NCBI GenBank assembly: GCA_029210045.1
Contig: JARGNX010000001.1
Location: 43,446-92,236 of the forward strand
DNA length: 48,791 nt
Source: Coxiellaceae bacterium
Lineage (GTDB): Bacteria; Pseudomonadota; Gammaproteobacteria; Coxiellales; Coxiellaceae
Direction: 5' to 3'
This document shows positions 15,478-24,885 of the stretch, in pieces. The stretch's first letter is position 1. Every line of letters starts with the position of its first letter. A model generated the notes under the pieces. It was not told the DNA's origin. It did not search any database and worked only from the letters and a program-made list of their open reading frames with translations. A program made the translations under genes and the position numbers.

Positions 15478-15942
15478 ATGCTTAAAATCAGTAGGTTAGC
15501 AGATTATGCTACGGTATTAATGGCTGTACTTGCGACAGAAAACAGCAGTTTAGCCAGTGGTGAATTAGCCGATAAAACGTGTATCAAGCTACCAACGGTA
15601 CGCAAGGTAATGAAGCTATTGAACGAAGCGGGTTTAGTTCAATCTTCGCAGGGTGCTAGTGGCGGTTATTGTTTGGCCAGTTCGGCGGACAAAATTAGTG
15701 TGGTGGCGATCATTGCAGCGATTGATGGTTTGCCCGCGATGACAGACTGTGCGAAGCAACATATTACCTGTGAGCAAGTGGAAACCTGCGGGTTACGTGG
15801 AAATTGGCAGCGTATTAATCAGCTCGTAGTGCAAGTATTAGAGGACGTTAGTTTGGCCGACATGGTGAAACCTATGGAGCAACCATTGGTTTTTCATTCG
15901 CCACAGAGCGTAAAGAATTGTGAGAGGGGGCATGATGAGTGA
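15478..15942 (+). CDS. Rrf2-family iron-sulfur regulator of the SUF operon
   Basis: A 154-residue winged-helix regulator, first gene of the suf operon. The frame extends to 15373, but the ATG at 15478 gives the normal family start ([15 protein letters not shown]). The DNA-binding region includes [18 protein letters not shown] and the wing [11 protein letters not shown]. Three cysteines C91, C98 and C104 (C-x6-C-x5-C) occupy the place of the [2Fe-2S] ligands of IscR, so cluster sensing is likely. It probably represses the operon when clusters are abundant. Its last codons overlap the sufB start, indicating translational coupling. Equivalent genes are often called sufR or iscR-like; the exact name is uncertain. 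Confidence 0.9.
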   Translation: MLKISRLADYATVLMAVLATENSSLASGELADKTCIKLPTVRKVMKLLNEAGLVQSSQGASGGYCLASSADKISVVAIIAAIDGLPAMTDCAKQHITCEQVETCGLRGNWQRINQLVVQVLEDVSLADMVKPMEQPLVFHSPQSVKNCERGHDE

Positions 15943-17380
15943 AACAAAGCGTCACTTTGAAGAGGTGATGAATAAGGGCTATGAGCATGGCTTTGTGACT
16001 GATATTGAATCAGACACATTACCACCTGGCCTGAATGAAGAGGTGATTCGATTTATTTCAGCGAAAAAAAATGAACCGGAATTTTTATTGAATTGGCGAC
16101 TGCGTGCTTATCAGCATTGGTTGACCATGGATGAACCGACTTGGGCGCAAGTTAAATTTAATCCGATTGATTATCAAGCGATCAGTTATTATTCAGCACC
16201 AAAGCAAAAGAAAAAACTGCAGAGTTTGGACGAAGTCGATCCGGAGATTTTAGAAACGTATAATAAACTCGGCATTCCATTGCACGAGCAAAAAATGATG
16301 CAGAACGTGGCTGTTGATGCCGTGTTTGATAGTGTTTCAGTAGCGACAACGTTTAAAGCTAAATTAGCGGAAGCGGGTGTTATCTTTTGCTCATTCTCTG
16401 AAGCTGTGCAAAACCATCCTGAGTTAGTAGAGAAGTATATGGGCAGTGTAGTCCCATACCGCGATAACTTTTTTGCTACATTAAACTCAGCGGTGTTTAC
16501 CGATGGTTCGTTTGTATATATCCCTGAAGGTGTGCGTTGCCCAATGGAGTTATCGACATACTTTCGGATTAATGCCGCGAATACCGGACAATTTGAACGT
16601 ACATTGATTGTTGCCGAAAAAGGCAGTCATGTGAGTTACCTTGAAGGTTGCACGGCGCCGATGCGTGATGAAAATCAATTGCATGCAGCGGTTGTGGAGT
16701 TGGTGGCATTAGAAGATGCGCAGATTAAATATTCTACGGTGCAGAACTGGTACCCTGGCGATAAAGAAGGTAAGGGTGGCATTTATAATTTTGTGACCAA
16801 GCGCGGTGCATGTCGTGGCGCACGTTCTAAGATCTGCTGGACTCAAGTTGAAACCGGTTCGGCTATCACGTGGAAATATCCCAGTGTGATTTTACAAGGT
16901 GATGACTCGGTTGGTGAGTTTTATTCAGTGGCATTAACGAATAATTACCAGCAAGCGGATACTGGTACGAAGATGATTCACATTGGTAAGAACACCAAGA
17001 GTACGATTATCTCTAAAGGTATCTCCAGTGGTCATGGTCAAAACAGTTACCGTGGTTTGGTGCGTATTATGCCGATGGCAGATAATGCAGATAATTATAC
17101 GCAGTGTGATTCATTACTGATTGGCGATAAGTGCGGTGCACATACGTTCCCGTATATTGAAGTGAAAAACAATACTGCACGGGTAGGGCATGAGGCGACG
17201 ACGTCGAAGATTGCTGACGATCAGTTATTTTATTGCAAGCAGCGCGGTATTAATGAAGAAGATGCGATCTCAATGATTGTTAATGGATTCTGTAAAACAG
17301 TATTTAATGAGCTGCCAATGGAGTTTGCAGTCGAAGCGCAAAAATTAATGGAAGTCAGTTTAGAAGGGGCGGTAGGCTAA
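15935..17380 (+). CDS. sufB: Fe-S cluster scaffold subunit SufB
   Basis: SufB forms the SufBC2D scaffold on which clusters are built. The 481-residue protein has the family landmarks: [15 protein letters not shown] at the start, [36 protein letters not shown], the [14 protein letters not shown] segment with a conserved Cys, and [20 protein letters not shown] in the beta-helix core. A GAGAGGGGG ribosome-binding site precedes tandem ATGs at 15932 and 15935; the second is chosen for spacing. It overlaps the preceding regulator by eight bases and the following sufC by one. Confidence 0.96.
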   Translation: MSETKRHFEEVMNKGYEHGFVTDIESDTLPPGLNEEVIRFISAKKNEPEFLLNWRLRAYQHWLTMDEPTWAQVKFNPIDYQAISYYSAPKQKKKLQSLDEVDPEILETYNKLGIPLHEQKMMQNVAVDAVFDSVSVATTFKAKLAEAGVIFCSFSEAVQNHPELVEKYMGSVVPYRDNFFATLNSAVFTDGSFVYIPEGVRCPMELSTYFRINAANTGQFERTLIVAEKGSHVSYLEGCTAPMRDENQLHAAVVELVALEDAQIKYSTVQNWYPGDKEGKGGIYNFVTKRGACRGARSKICWTQVETGSAITWKYPSVILQGDDSVGEFYSVALTNNYQQADTGTKMIHIGKNTKSTIISKGISSGHGQNSYRGLVRIMPMADNADNYTQCDSLLIGDKCGAHTFPYIEVKNNTARVGHEATTSKIADDQLFYCKQRGINEEDAISMIVNGFCKTVFNELPMEFAVEAQKLMEVSLEGAVG

Positions 17381-18153
17381 TGACACAGGATAATGTAATG
17401 TTAAACATTAAAAATTTACACGCCAGTGTAGAGCAAAAAGAAATTTTAAAGGGTTTGGATTTAACCATTAATCCGGGTGAAGTGCATGCGATTATGGGGC
17501 CGAATGGTTCGGGTAAATCAACATTGGCTAATGTATTGTCAGGTCGCCCTGGTTATAACCAAACGGATGGCGATGTATTGTTTGAAGGTAAGGACTTGAT
17601 GAGTTTAGAGCCTGAGCAACGGGCTACAGCTGGTTTGTTTTTAGGTTTTCAATACCCGGTTGAGATTCCTGGTGTCAATAATTTGTATTTCTTGAAAACC
17701 GCTTATAACAGTTTGCAAACTGCACGTGGTGAACCGGAGTTGGATGCGTTTGATTTTATGCAGTATGTAAAAAAGCAAACGGCACTATTGGGTATGGATG
17801 AAGGTTATCTACAGCGCGCGTTAAACGATGGTTTCTCTGGCGGTGAAAAGAAACGAAATGAAATATTACAAATGTTGGTGTTGAATCCTAAGTTAGCCAT
17901 TTTAGATGAAATTGATTCAGGTTTGGATATTGATGCATTGCAAACAGTAGCGGCGGGCGTTAATCATTTACGTAGCCAGGATAATGCGGTGTTATTGGTG
18001 ACTCATTATCAGCGTCTATTGCAGTACATTACACCAGACTTCGTGCATGTATTGGTTAACGGTAAAATAGTGAAATCAGGTGATAAGAGTTTGGCATTAG
18101 AGTTAGAACAAAAGGGTTACGGTTGGTTAATGCCAAATGCGGAGGCAGTATGA
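17380..18153 (+). CDS. sufC: Fe-S assembly ATPase SufC
   Basis: ABC-type ATPase that drives the SufBCD scaffold. The Walker A motif is GPNGSGKSTLAN, the Q-loop region GLFLGFQYP, the signature SGGEKKRNEILQ, and Walker B LAILDEIDSGLDIDAL, the last two typical of SufC rather than other ABC proteins. The switch His is in LVTHYQRLL. The length of 257 residues is normal. Its ATG overlaps the sufB stop by one base, and its own end overlaps the sufD start by four. Confidence 0.97.
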   Translation: MTQDNVMLNIKNLHASVEQKEILKGLDLTINPGEVHAIMGPNGSGKSTLANVLSGRPGYNQTDGDVLFEGKDLMSLEPEQRATAGLFLGFQYPVEIPGVNNLYFLKTAYNSLQTARGEPELDAFDFMQYVKKQTALLGMDEGYLQRALNDGFSGGEKKRNEILQMLVLNPKLAILDEIDSGLDIDALQTVAAGVNHLRSQDNAVLLVTHYQRLLQYITPDFVHVLVNGKIVKSGDKSLALELEQKGYGWLMPNAEAV

Positions 18154-19295
18154 ATCGACAAGCAATTGTAGAGCGCTGGAAATATACGGATTTATCGGCT
18201 TTAGAAAAAGTGAACTGGCAAGCCAGGCCGGATGAAGCGGCTGAAGATGCGATTATATTTGCGGAAACTGACGAGGGTGGTCCGATTCGTTTGGTGTTTG
18301 TTGATGGTCAGTTAGATGAGAGTTTATCTCAGCTGGAGCGCCTGCCTAAACAGATTAATTGCCAAGTTAATGTAGCCGAATTACCTGAAAAGAATTTATT
18401 GTTGGGTAAGTCATCCATACCATATATCAAGAATTCGAGTTGTTTAGAGGTGCTGCTTTCAGTGGCGGAGGATTATTGCAGTGATGAGCTAATTTATGCC
18501 TTATTTATTGTGTCTGAACAATCAAATCAGTGCCTGCTACCAATAACATTGAACATTGATATTGGTGAGAATGCTAAAGTCGCCATACAATGTGAATATG
18601 TTTCTTACAGGAATGTGCAGAGTTTTCATCAATTGATTACCAATATAAACCTGCAAAAAGGTGCTGAGCTGCAGCACTACTGTGTTCAGAAAGAAGGCGA
18701 CAGTGCCTTTTACTGGCAGCAAAAGAACATAGCTCAACAGGATAACAGCGATTACTACGCTTTTGATTTAATGTTGGGCGGCCAATGGGCACGTTTGGAT
18801 GTTAAGCACCATCTGCAAGGCGAGCAGGCACAATGTAAGCACCATGGCTTTTATCATACCAATCAATCTAAGCAGCATAATGTGTACCTTGATGTTTATC
18901 ATGAGCAGCCCGACTGCAAGAGTGAGCAATATTTTAAGGGTATTATTGATGATCAAGCACATGCAGTATTTAACACTAAGGTCACAGTGACTGAGCATGG
19001 TCATGGTAGTCATGCGGCGCAAGATAATCATAATTTATTATTGTCATCTAAAGCGGAAATAGATACAAAACCGGATTTAGAAATTTACAATGATGATGTG
19101 GCTTGTTCACACGGAGCGACGGTTGGTAACTTAAATCAAGATGCGTTATTTTATTTGCGAAGCCGCGGTATTGATGAAAATCAATCACGTGCGATGTTGA
19201 CGCACAGCTTTGCAGTGGAGTTGTTGGAACAAATTAAACAACCACTGGTGTATGAAGGCATGAAGGCGGAATTGATTAACGCTTTGGGCGAATGA
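18150..19295 (+). CDS. sufD: Fe-S cluster assembly protein SufD
   Basis: Partner of SufB in the scaffold, 381 residues. The ATG at 18150 is preceded by GGAGG and overlaps sufC. The N-terminal region with ERWKYTDLSAL is typical of SufD, where WKYT lies in the alpha-helical domain. The beta-helix region contains HGSHAAQDNHNLLLSSKAEIDTK split over several strands and ends DDVACSHGATVGNLNQD and YLRSRGI, containing the conserved His. A degenerate stretch of about 80 bases separates it from sufS. Confidence 0.93.
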   Translation: MNRQAIVERWKYTDLSALEKVNWQARPDEAAEDAIIFAETDEGGPIRLVFVDGQLDESLSQLERLPKQINCQVNVAELPEKNLLLGKSSIPYIKNSSCLEVLLSVAEDYCSDELIYALFIVSEQSNQCLLPITLNIDIGENAKVAIQCEYVSYRNVQSFHQLITNINLQKGAELQHYCVQKEGDSAFYWQQKNIAQQDNSDYYAFDLMLGGQWARLDVKHHLQGEQAQCKHHGFYHTNQSKQHNVYLDVYHEQPDCKSEQYFKGIIDDQAHAVFNTKVTVTEHGHGSHAAQDNHNLLLSSKAEIDTKPDLEIYNDDVACSHGATVGNLNQDALFYLRSRGIDENQSRAMLTHSFAVELLEQIKQPLVYEGMKAELINALGE

Positions 19296-19342
19296 CATGA
19301 ATGACATGGTTGGTTGTCACGACGGCAGAATATAATTTGACC

Positions 19343-19352
19343 TTCTCGCAAT
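19343..19352. repeat. possible remnant of a palindromic repeat between sufD and sufS
   Basis: CTCGCAATGA is shared with one arm of the palindrome at 37846-37905. It lies just before the sufS ribosome-binding site, in the only real gap of the suf operon. The other arm is not clear, so this may be a decayed copy or chance. Confidence 0.3.
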
Positions 19353-19374
19353 GAGGGCAAAAAAAGGAAGCAAA

Positions 19375-20595
19375 ATGAGTAGTTGGGAATTTAAAAAAGA
19401 TTTTCCGATTTTAAACCACGAAAAAAATGGTAAGCCACTAGTTTTTTTGGATAGTGGTGCCAGCAGTCAAAAACCGCAGTGCGTGATTGATGCCATAAGC
19501 CATCTGTATGAAAATAACTATGCCAATATTCATCGTGGCTTATATGATTTTAGTGAGTGCTCAACAGCGGCCTATGAATCCGTGCGAGACAAGGTGGCGA
19601 CATTTATTCATGCGCCAAAAGCTGATGATATAGTATTTGTGCGTAATACCACTGAAGGTATTAATTTAGTGGCGTATGGCTTAACGCAATTTTATTTTAA
19701 ACCGGGTGATGAAATCATTGTTAGTGAAATGGAGCATCATGCCAATATTGTGCCTTGGCAAGTGGCGTGCAAACAAACGGGCGCGAAATTAAAGGTGGTG
19801 AGGATTACGGGCAGTGGTGAATTGGATATGGACCACTTTCGTGAGTTGCTTAATGATAAGACTAAATTGGTTGCGTTGGCGCATGTATCTAATGTGTTGG
19901 GTACAATCAACCCGGTTAAGCAGATTATAGAATTAGCCCATGCTAAAGAAGTGCCGGTGTTATTGGATGGTGCACAGGCAGCGCCACACTTCCCTGTTGA
20001 TGTGACAGATTTGGATGTCGATTTTTATGTGTTTTCTGGGCATAAATGTTATGGTCCGGCGGGTGCTAGCGCGCTTTATATTAGCGATTATTGGATAAAG
20101 CAATTGCCACCGTATCAAACCGGAGGCGGTATGATCAGTGAGGTATCGTTTGAAAAGACCACTTATCTGACTGGCGCACATCGTTTTGAGGCGGGGACGC
20201 CGGATATTGCTGATGTGATTGGTTTAGGTGTTGCTGTTGATTATTTGGTTGACGCGGACATGAAAAAAGTAGAGCAACACGAGCAAGAATTGCTAGCGTA
20301 TGCATTAGAAAAGCTGAGTGAGGTTGAAGGACTAAAAATATATGGCGAGGCACCACAGCGAGTAGGTGCGATTGCTTTTACTTTAGCTGATGTCCATGCG
20401 CATGATATTGGTACCATTCTCAATGATGATAATATCGCCGTGCGTGCAGGGCATCATTGCGCCATGCCTTTGCATAAAAAGCTAGGTGTTGCAGCAACTG
20501 TACGTGCATCGCTCGGGATATATAACAATAAGCATGATATCGATTGTTTAGTGAAAGGGCTGCATAACGTGAAAAAATTATTTGGAGTAGTGTAG
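19375..20595 (+). CDS. sufS: cysteine desulfurase SufS
   Basis: PLP enzyme that takes sulfur from cysteine for cluster assembly. It carries the PLP-lysine motif FSGHKCYGPAGAS, the EMEHHANIVPWQ substrate-binding segment, and the active-site cysteine in RAGHHCAMPLHKKLG, placing it in the class II SufS/CsdA group. AAAGGAAG precedes the ATG at 19375; the frame extends slightly upstream without a better start. The protein has 406 residues, normal for SufS. sufU follows directly at the next base after its stop, suggesting coupled expression of the desulfurase and its sulfur acceptor. Confidence 0.96.
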   Translation: MSSWEFKKDFPILNHEKNGKPLVFLDSGASSQKPQCVIDAISHLYENNYANIHRGLYDFSECSTAAYESVRDKVATFIHAPKADDIVFVRNTTEGINLVAYGLTQFYFKPGDEIIVSEMEHHANIVPWQVACKQTGAKLKVVRITGSGELDMDHFRELLNDKTKLVALAHVSNVLGTINPVKQIIELAHAKEVPVLLDGAQAAPHFPVDVTDLDVDFYVFSGHKCYGPAGASALYISDYWIKQLPPYQTGGGMISEVSFEKTTYLTGAHRFEAGTPDIADVIGLGVAVDYLVDADMKKVEQHEQELLAYALEKLSEVEGLKIYGEAPQRVGAIAFTLADVHAHDIGTILNDDNIAVRAGHHCAMPLHKKLGVAATVRASLGIYNNKHDIDCLVKGLHNVKKLFGVV

Positions 20596-21042
20596 ATGGC
20601 AGACTTGCGTGACTTATATCAACAGCTGATCATTGATCATGGTCGTCATCCGCGTAATAAGCGCCATATGGTTGATGCTAATCACCGTCAGGTAGGCAAC
20701 AATCCTTTATGTGGTGATAAGCTGGTGGTTTATGTGCAAGAAAATAATGGTGTGATTGAAGATGTCTCGTTTGAGGGCGAGGGTTGTGCGATATCCGTTG
20801 CTTCGGCATCGTTGATGACGGAAGCATTAAAAGGAAAATCACTGATCGAAGCGCAGCAACTGTTTCAACAGTTTCACCAAATGACGACCAGTGAGGGTGT
20901 TGTAGATGAGGAAGAAATGGGTAAGTTAGCTGTTTTGGCCGGCGTGCGTGATTATCCGATGCGAGTAAAGTGTGCGACATTATGTTGGCATACGATTGAC
21001 GCGGCCTTGCATGATCAAGCTGATGAAATCTCGACAGAATAA
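20596..21042 (+). CDS. sufU: SufU-type sulfur acceptor
   Basis: A 148-residue IscU-fold protein. The conserved residues are C39 and D41 (NPLCGDK), C64 (GEGCAIS) and C126 (RVKCATLC). Compared with IscU it has the roughly 20-residue insertion before the third Cys and lacks the LPPVK chaperone motif, which identifies the SufU type known in Bacillus, where it accepts sulfur from SufS through zinc-ligand exchange. Many other gammaproteobacterial suf operons use SufE instead. It starts at the base after the sufS stop. Confidence 0.9.
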   Translation: MADLRDLYQQLIIDHGRHPRNKRHMVDANHRQVGNNPLCGDKLVVYVQENNGVIEDVSFEGEGCAISVASASLMTEALKGKSLIEAQQLFQQFHQMTTSEGVVDEEEMGKLAVLAGVRDYPMRVKCATLCWHTIDAALHDQADEISTE

Positions 21043-21055
21043 TAAGGGGAAAATG

Positions 21056-21409
21056 ATGGCTGTTAGAATCTTAACGTTTACTGATGCTGCTCTGGAGCAT
21101 GTGCAGCAAAAAATCGCGGATAAACCGAATGCGATTGGTTTTAGGCTGGCTATTAAAGAGACTGGCTGTACAGGGTTGATGTATGTTCCTGAGGTAATAG
21201 AGACTGTTAATGAGGAAGACTTACTCGAACGTGTTCGCGGTGTTGATGTTTACATTGCATATGATGCTGTAGATGCGGTTAAAGGCACTAGAATTGATTA
21301 TGTTGATATGAGCTTAGGTCAAAAGCAATTATCATTTGATAATCCTAATGCGGATAGTTTGTGTGGATGTGGTGAAAGCTTTAATCTAAAGAATAAATCA
21401 AATGAATAA
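21056..21409 (+). CDS. sufA: A-type Fe-S carrier protein
   Basis: HesB/IscA-fold carrier of 117 residues that delivers clusters to target proteins. The three ligand cysteines are in ETGCTGLMY and the ending SLCGCGESF. AAGGGGAAA precedes ATGs at 21053 and 21056; an upstream in-frame extension to 20972 lies inside sufU and is rejected. sufA is chosen over erpA or iscA because of its position in the suf operon; sequence alone does not separate these. Confidence 0.9.
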   Translation: MAVRILTFTDAALEHVQQKIADKPNAIGFRLAIKETGCTGLMYVPEVIETVNEEDLLERVRGVDVYIAYDAVDAVKGTRIDYVDMSLGQKQLSFDNPNADSLCGCGESFNLKNKSNE

Positions 21410-21427
21410 GCAGAAAGGTGTAATGAA

Positions 21428-21982
21428 ATGATGGCGGATCAGAAGGTAGAGGTTGTACATTTGAATCGTGATTGCATCGCCATGATGGTGCCGCAAGGTG
21501 CACAAATAATGTTGCGTGAAGGCACTGAAGTTAAAATTGTGCAAGATAAAGGAAATAGTTTTACCGTTGATGTGTATGGTAACTTTGCTCGTATAGAAGC
21601 CAAAGATGCTGATGCCTTGGGACGAGAAATACACGATCCGTTGGAAGACTTGCCGCAAGATGCAAGTATTGAAGATAAAGTAAAGATGATGTTAGATACG
21701 GTTTATGACCCTGAGATTCCTGTGAGCATTGTGGCGTTGGGATTGATTTACAGTTGTGATATTACGCCGGTTAAGGGTAACGATGGTTTTTACAGCATTG
21801 AAATCACCATGACACTAACCGCGCCTGGTTGCGGTATGGGCCCGGTGATTGCAGCTGATGCAAAATCTAAGCTTGAGGCCATTCCTGAAGTAGAACACGT
21901 GAATATTGAGATCGTGTTTGATCCTCCGTGGGATCGATCCATGATGTCAGATGAAGCTAAGCTGCAATTGGGTATGTTTTAG
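21428..21982 (+). CDS. sufT: Fe-S maturation factor SufT (DUF59/MIP18 family)
   Basis: The C-terminal half is a DUF59 domain: VKMMLDTVYDPEIPVSIVAL, then TMTLTAPGCGMGPVIAAD with the conserved Cys, and IVFDPPWDRSMMSDEAK. The N-terminal 80 residues are the extension typical of bacterial SufT, an auxiliary factor for maturation of Fe-S proteins. It is the last gene of the operon, and its stop overlaps by four bases the stop of the convergent methyltransferase gene, leaving no room for a separate terminator. Confidence 0.9.
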   Translation: MMADQKVEVVHLNRDCIAMMVPQGAQIMLREGTEVKIVQDKGNSFTVDVYGNFARIEAKDADALGREIHDPLEDLPQDASIEDKVKMMLDTVYDPEIPVSIVALGLIYSCDITPVKGNDGFYSIEITMTLTAPGCGMGPVIAADAKSKLEAIPEVEHVNIEIVFDPPWDRSMMSDEAKLQLGMF

Positions 21983-23520
21983 GATATAGCCACTTCATCC
22001 ATTTTAGGCACTAACGCAGCCGCTTCGTTAAACATTTCACGCGCATCATTAGAGCTGCCTAGGTGGTAAGTGCAAAAGGCTTTGCTGGAAATTAAACTGA
22101 ATTGTTTACCAAAATAGGCTTCTGACTTGGCATAATAATCCAAGGCTGTTGAATATTCTTTTATCGTTTGAAAAAAGCGACCAATCTCCAATAACGTGTT
22201 ATACGATGCAGGCATATAATAGTAATGGGCTTCAATTGAAGTCATGGCTGCTATTAAGCAGTGTTTTGTATTGGAGCTTGCTTTGCCAATGAGTGCATAT
22301 ATTTGCTCCGAGTACAGATGAAAAAGCTGCGGGTCCCATCGAGATAATCTTAATAATGAAACCAACTCTTCCAGCTCTAATTCACTTAATTGCTTTTTTT
22401 TGCTTTTTGTTACCACTAAAAAATCGGATGGCGAAAATCCCGTTATACGTTGTTTAATTTCACGGCGGGTTTCAGGCAGGTTATTAAGTTGCTCACCCAA
22501 TAAAAATACATTGGTATTTAATCGTTTACCGTAAGGTTGTAAAACCACATCACCGCCGATTAATTTAAAATATTGAGCAATAGCATCATAATTAACACTT
22601 ACCCAATTTCTACAACTGAGTTTAGGTTTGGGGGCTTTGTTACCTTCCAATTGATCAACATAATTATGTGACAAATCCGAAGAAATCAGTATTAGTCTGC
22701 CGTTAGTCGTATTGGCCAATTTTCGAATGGCGCGTAAGCTAGCTATTGGAAATAAAAGGTCAGCGTCATTTAAGCGCCCCTGGTAACTGTTTAGCACTTG
22801 GTTAAAATTGTCATCATCATAATAGTTGCGTAAATCATTTGCTGTAGGTTGATAGCTGAGCTCAATGTCATCCCAGTTTATCGGCTTGCCGTCGCACATA
22901 TTTTCAGCGGTGGTTTTTAAGTTAACGAGTGATTCGAATATTTCACCCTCTTTAGCTGTAAAAACATCAGTAGAAATAGAGTCAAAAATATAGTTAGCAG
23001 CTACCATCAGTGGATTTATCAATGTGTCTTTAGATAATATTTTATTTGAATGCAGCAGTTCAATGTCTTGTTCAGACTCTAAATCAAAAAACGCGAAATC
23101 TAATCGTCCATCTTCTAGGTAAGACTGTAAGGCGGGATGCTGTTGCCAATGATTCAAGTTACTGGCTGTGAAATCAGTCATCACATATATAATTTTAACT
23201 GTATCGAGCTGTAATTTCTGCGCTAACTCGTGCACAGATTTTAGTATGTAAAAACTAAACATCCCTGAGCCAGCACCTAGCTCCATAATATAAAATGGGT
23301 GTTCGATAGAGGTCGGGTGTAATGTCAGCCAGTCCTTGATAAAGCTCATGACTATATTGGCGTAGCAGTCGGCAATGTATGGATTGCATGTGGCATGGAA
23401 AGGAACTTTTTTATTCCATGCATTAATTCCTTGTTTATCGTAAAAATCACGCTGCATATCCCAAAATAAGCATTCTGAAAAACGTTGATTTTCTGCGATG
23501 GTTATTTCTTGATCCTTCAT
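21979..23520 (-). CDS. putative SAM-dependent methyltransferase with TPR-like C-terminus
   Basis: A 513-residue protein. ATG 23520 is preceded by AAGGAGCTTAC and is preferred to an upstream extension to 23571. Motif I of class I methyltransferases is clear (YIMELGAGSGMFSFYIL), followed by an acidic residue after the next strand (YVMTDFTASN) and by a FDLES segment. Residues 430-513 contain paired helices resembling tetratricopeptide repeats (ALDYYAKSEAYF, NDAREMFNEAAAL). The target is unknown. It does not look like a typical RNA or small-molecule methylase known to me. Its position at the edge of the accessory region leaves open a role in host interaction. Confidence 0.65.
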   Translation of the reverse strand: MKDQEITIAENQRFSECLFWDMQRDFYDKQGINAWNKKVPFHATCNPYIADCYANIVMSFIKDWLTLHPTSIEHPFYIMELGAGSGMFSFYILKSVHELAQKLQLDTVKIIYVMTDFTASNLNHWQQHPALQSYLEDGRLDFAFFDLESEQDIELLHSNKILSKDTLINPLMVAANYIFDSISTDVFTAKEGEIFESLVNLKTTAENMCDGKPINWDDIELSYQPTANDLRNYYDDDNFNQVLNSYQGRLNDADLLFPIASLRAIRKLANTTNGRLILISSDLSHNYVDQLEGNKAPKPKLSCRNWVSVNYDAIAQYFKLIGGDVVLQPYGKRLNTNVFLLGEQLNNLPETRREIKQRITGFSPSDFLVVTKSKKKQLSELELEELVSLLRLSRWDPQLFHLYSEQIYALIGKASSNTKHCLIAAMTSIEAHYYYMPASYNTLLEIGRFFQTIKEYSTALDYYAKSEAYFGKQFSLISSKAFCTYHLGSSNDAREMFNEAAALVPKMDEVAIS

Positions 23521-23642
23521 GTAAGCTCCTTTTGTTGAGCTTACGATATACATATCACTTGTCGCCGTCAAGCCGGTGGTTCAGGCTTGGTGGCATGCAC
23601 GAAATCGCTTAAGTTTCTCGGCAATTTTACAGCGAAAACTGC

Positions 23643-24428
23643 CTATATTACCCAGCCGTTAGTTGGTGTTGTCGGTGTTGTCGGTGATGTGAGTGCATGC
23701 TCACCGGCGGTGCTTGGGAAGAAATGTCCTTCTTCTTCGTTAACGACTACTACAGTGAGTTCAATGTCACCGTTGGCATCATCAACTTTAGGTAGTAATG
23801 CCACAGTGGCCTCGTGATCACCATTAAGTCTGGCGGACTCATTTTTCCAAAATCCTACTTGGGTATAAAAAGCACCTGCCATACCTGCAGAGAACAAAGC
23901 GCCCAAGGTGCTAAGGATAGCTATCGATACGATAGAGTCGAAGTAATTTTCTGAGCGAGCATAGCCACCAACGGCGCTAAAAGCTGATCGGATTTTAGTG
24001 AATGATTCACCTTCTAGGTTGGTGAGAAAATCCAGAGTATTACATGTGGATGTCTTTAGTAGGGAGCCCACTTTTTGTGTTACGTCAGTGGGGACTTTGC
24101 TTTGGTCAATCGGTAAAAGTATGTATCCAGCTGTTTTGATAAGTGACTGCGTAAAGTTTGTCATAAAATCCGTGCTGGGATTGAAGGTGGATTTCAGGTA
24201 ACCGACGGCTGATTGTGGATTTTGCGGGTTGATAATTTCCCAAAAGTTCAATGCATAATTATTATCTTGCAGTTGACACTTTGTCATGACGTAAATGCTG
24301 GGCGCAGCAATTGTTAATAATGCAGCTGTTAGCGCGAGTGACTGTTTCATCCTTCTTTTGTAGATGGCGTGGTTGTCGTTAGCTTGCTCTGCTGTGGCTG
24401 GGGATCGTGAATCAACGGCTCTTAACAT
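23643..24428 (-). CDS. two-pass membrane protein, paralogous family member 1
   Basis: A 261-residue member of a family with three other copies at 27281, 28087 and 33397. Shared layout: hydrophilic N-terminus, first membrane helix (about 31-49), a Cys just after it (C51), about 75 residues, a second Cys (C129), a glycine pair before the second helix (GG 154-155; AGG in the other three), the second helix (165-188), and a hydrophilic tail. The two Cys probably form a disulfide on the outer side. The tail has EEE at 231-233 and ends SPTTPTTPT. Glu-rich tails occur in Dot/Icm substrates, so an effector role is possible but unproven. FWKNESARL after helix 2 matches FWGNEAKRL of the copy at 27281. 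AGAGG precedes the ATG. Confidence 0.75.
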   Translation of the reverse strand: MLRAVDSRSPATAEQANDNHAIYKRRMKQSLALTAALLTIAAPSIYVMTKCQLQDNNYALNFWEIINPQNPQSAVGYLKSTFNPSTDFMTNFTQSLIKTAGYILLPIDQSKVPTDVTQKVGSLLKTSTCNTLDFLTNLEGESFTKIRSAFSAVGGYARSENYFDSIVSIAILSTLGALFSAGMAGAFYTQVGFWKNESARLNGDHEATVALLPKVDDANGDIELTVVVVNEEEGHFFPSTAGEHALTSPTTPTTPTNGWVI

Positions 24429-24465
24429 TTTTATACCTCTAGTAACACCTTAATATTGACCGTTG

Positions 24466-24493
24466 ATTGTACAGAGTGCTGATGCTATTTCAA
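24466..24493 (-). promoter_or_regulatory. sigma70-type promoter for the two-pass protein at 23643-24428
   Basis: On the minus strand TTGAAA (24488-24493) and TACAAT (24466-24471) are separated by 16 bp. Transcription would start near 24459, about 30 bases before the ATG at 24428. Confidence 0.5.
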
Positions 24494-24506
24494 CATAATT
24501 GGGAGT

Positions 24507-24537
24507 AGTTAAGGCTTAGTTAAGGCTTAGTTAAGGC
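24507..24537 (-). promoter_or_regulatory. three TTAA half-sites at 11-bp period (PmrA-box-like)
   Basis: AGTTAAGGCTT is repeated at 24507 and 24518, with a partial copy at 24529. On the minus strand this reads CTTAAC-N5-CTTAAC-N5-CTTAAC, the spacing of the PmrA box. The nearest TTAA core lies 15 bases upstream of the -35 of the gene at 23643-24428. It could also be a simple tandem duplication. Confidence 0.5.
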
Positions 24538-24542
24538 AATAT

Positions 24543-24827
24543 TCAGACTTGTAATTGCCTGCTGAGGTCTTTAGGTAGTTGATTGATTTGTTGTTTGATA
24601 TGTCTTAGTTCGCAGCAGGCGCTTGTCAGCCATAAAGCTAATACACCGGTGATGATAAAGCTGAAATAGGTGCAGATATTGGTGTCTGAGCTAGGGTTTT
24701 GGCATGAAAATTTTGCATAACCGAACCCTGTCGAGGCTAAAACAGCAATAAATGTAAGTTTACTCAAGGTCTTTACCTTGGATGTTCGGCTCTCAAGCTT
24801 TTGATTTAAATCACTATTTACGCTCAT
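24543..24827 (-). CDS. small predicted two-helix membrane protein
   Basis: A 94-residue product with two hydrophobic segments (LTFIAVLASTGFGYA and FSFIITGVLALWLTSACC), a polar loop with two cysteines between them, and a basic, Gln-rich end. No family is recognised. The ribosome-binding site is weak. A possible promoter upstream reads TTGACC-16-TACCAT on the minus strand. It lies between the EamA exporter and the two-pass gene at 23643. It may be a shortened relative of the two-pass family, but it lacks the AGG motif. Confidence 0.5.
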   Translation of the reverse strand: MSVNSDLNQKLESRTSKVKTLSKLTFIAVLASTGFGYAKFSCQNPSSDTNICTYFSFIITGVLALWLTSACCELRHIKQQINQLPKDLSRQLQV

Positions 24828-24885
24828 CTATGACTGTTCACATTTCTTATACAATGGCTGTATGGTAAATGTTTTTAAGTCAGGG

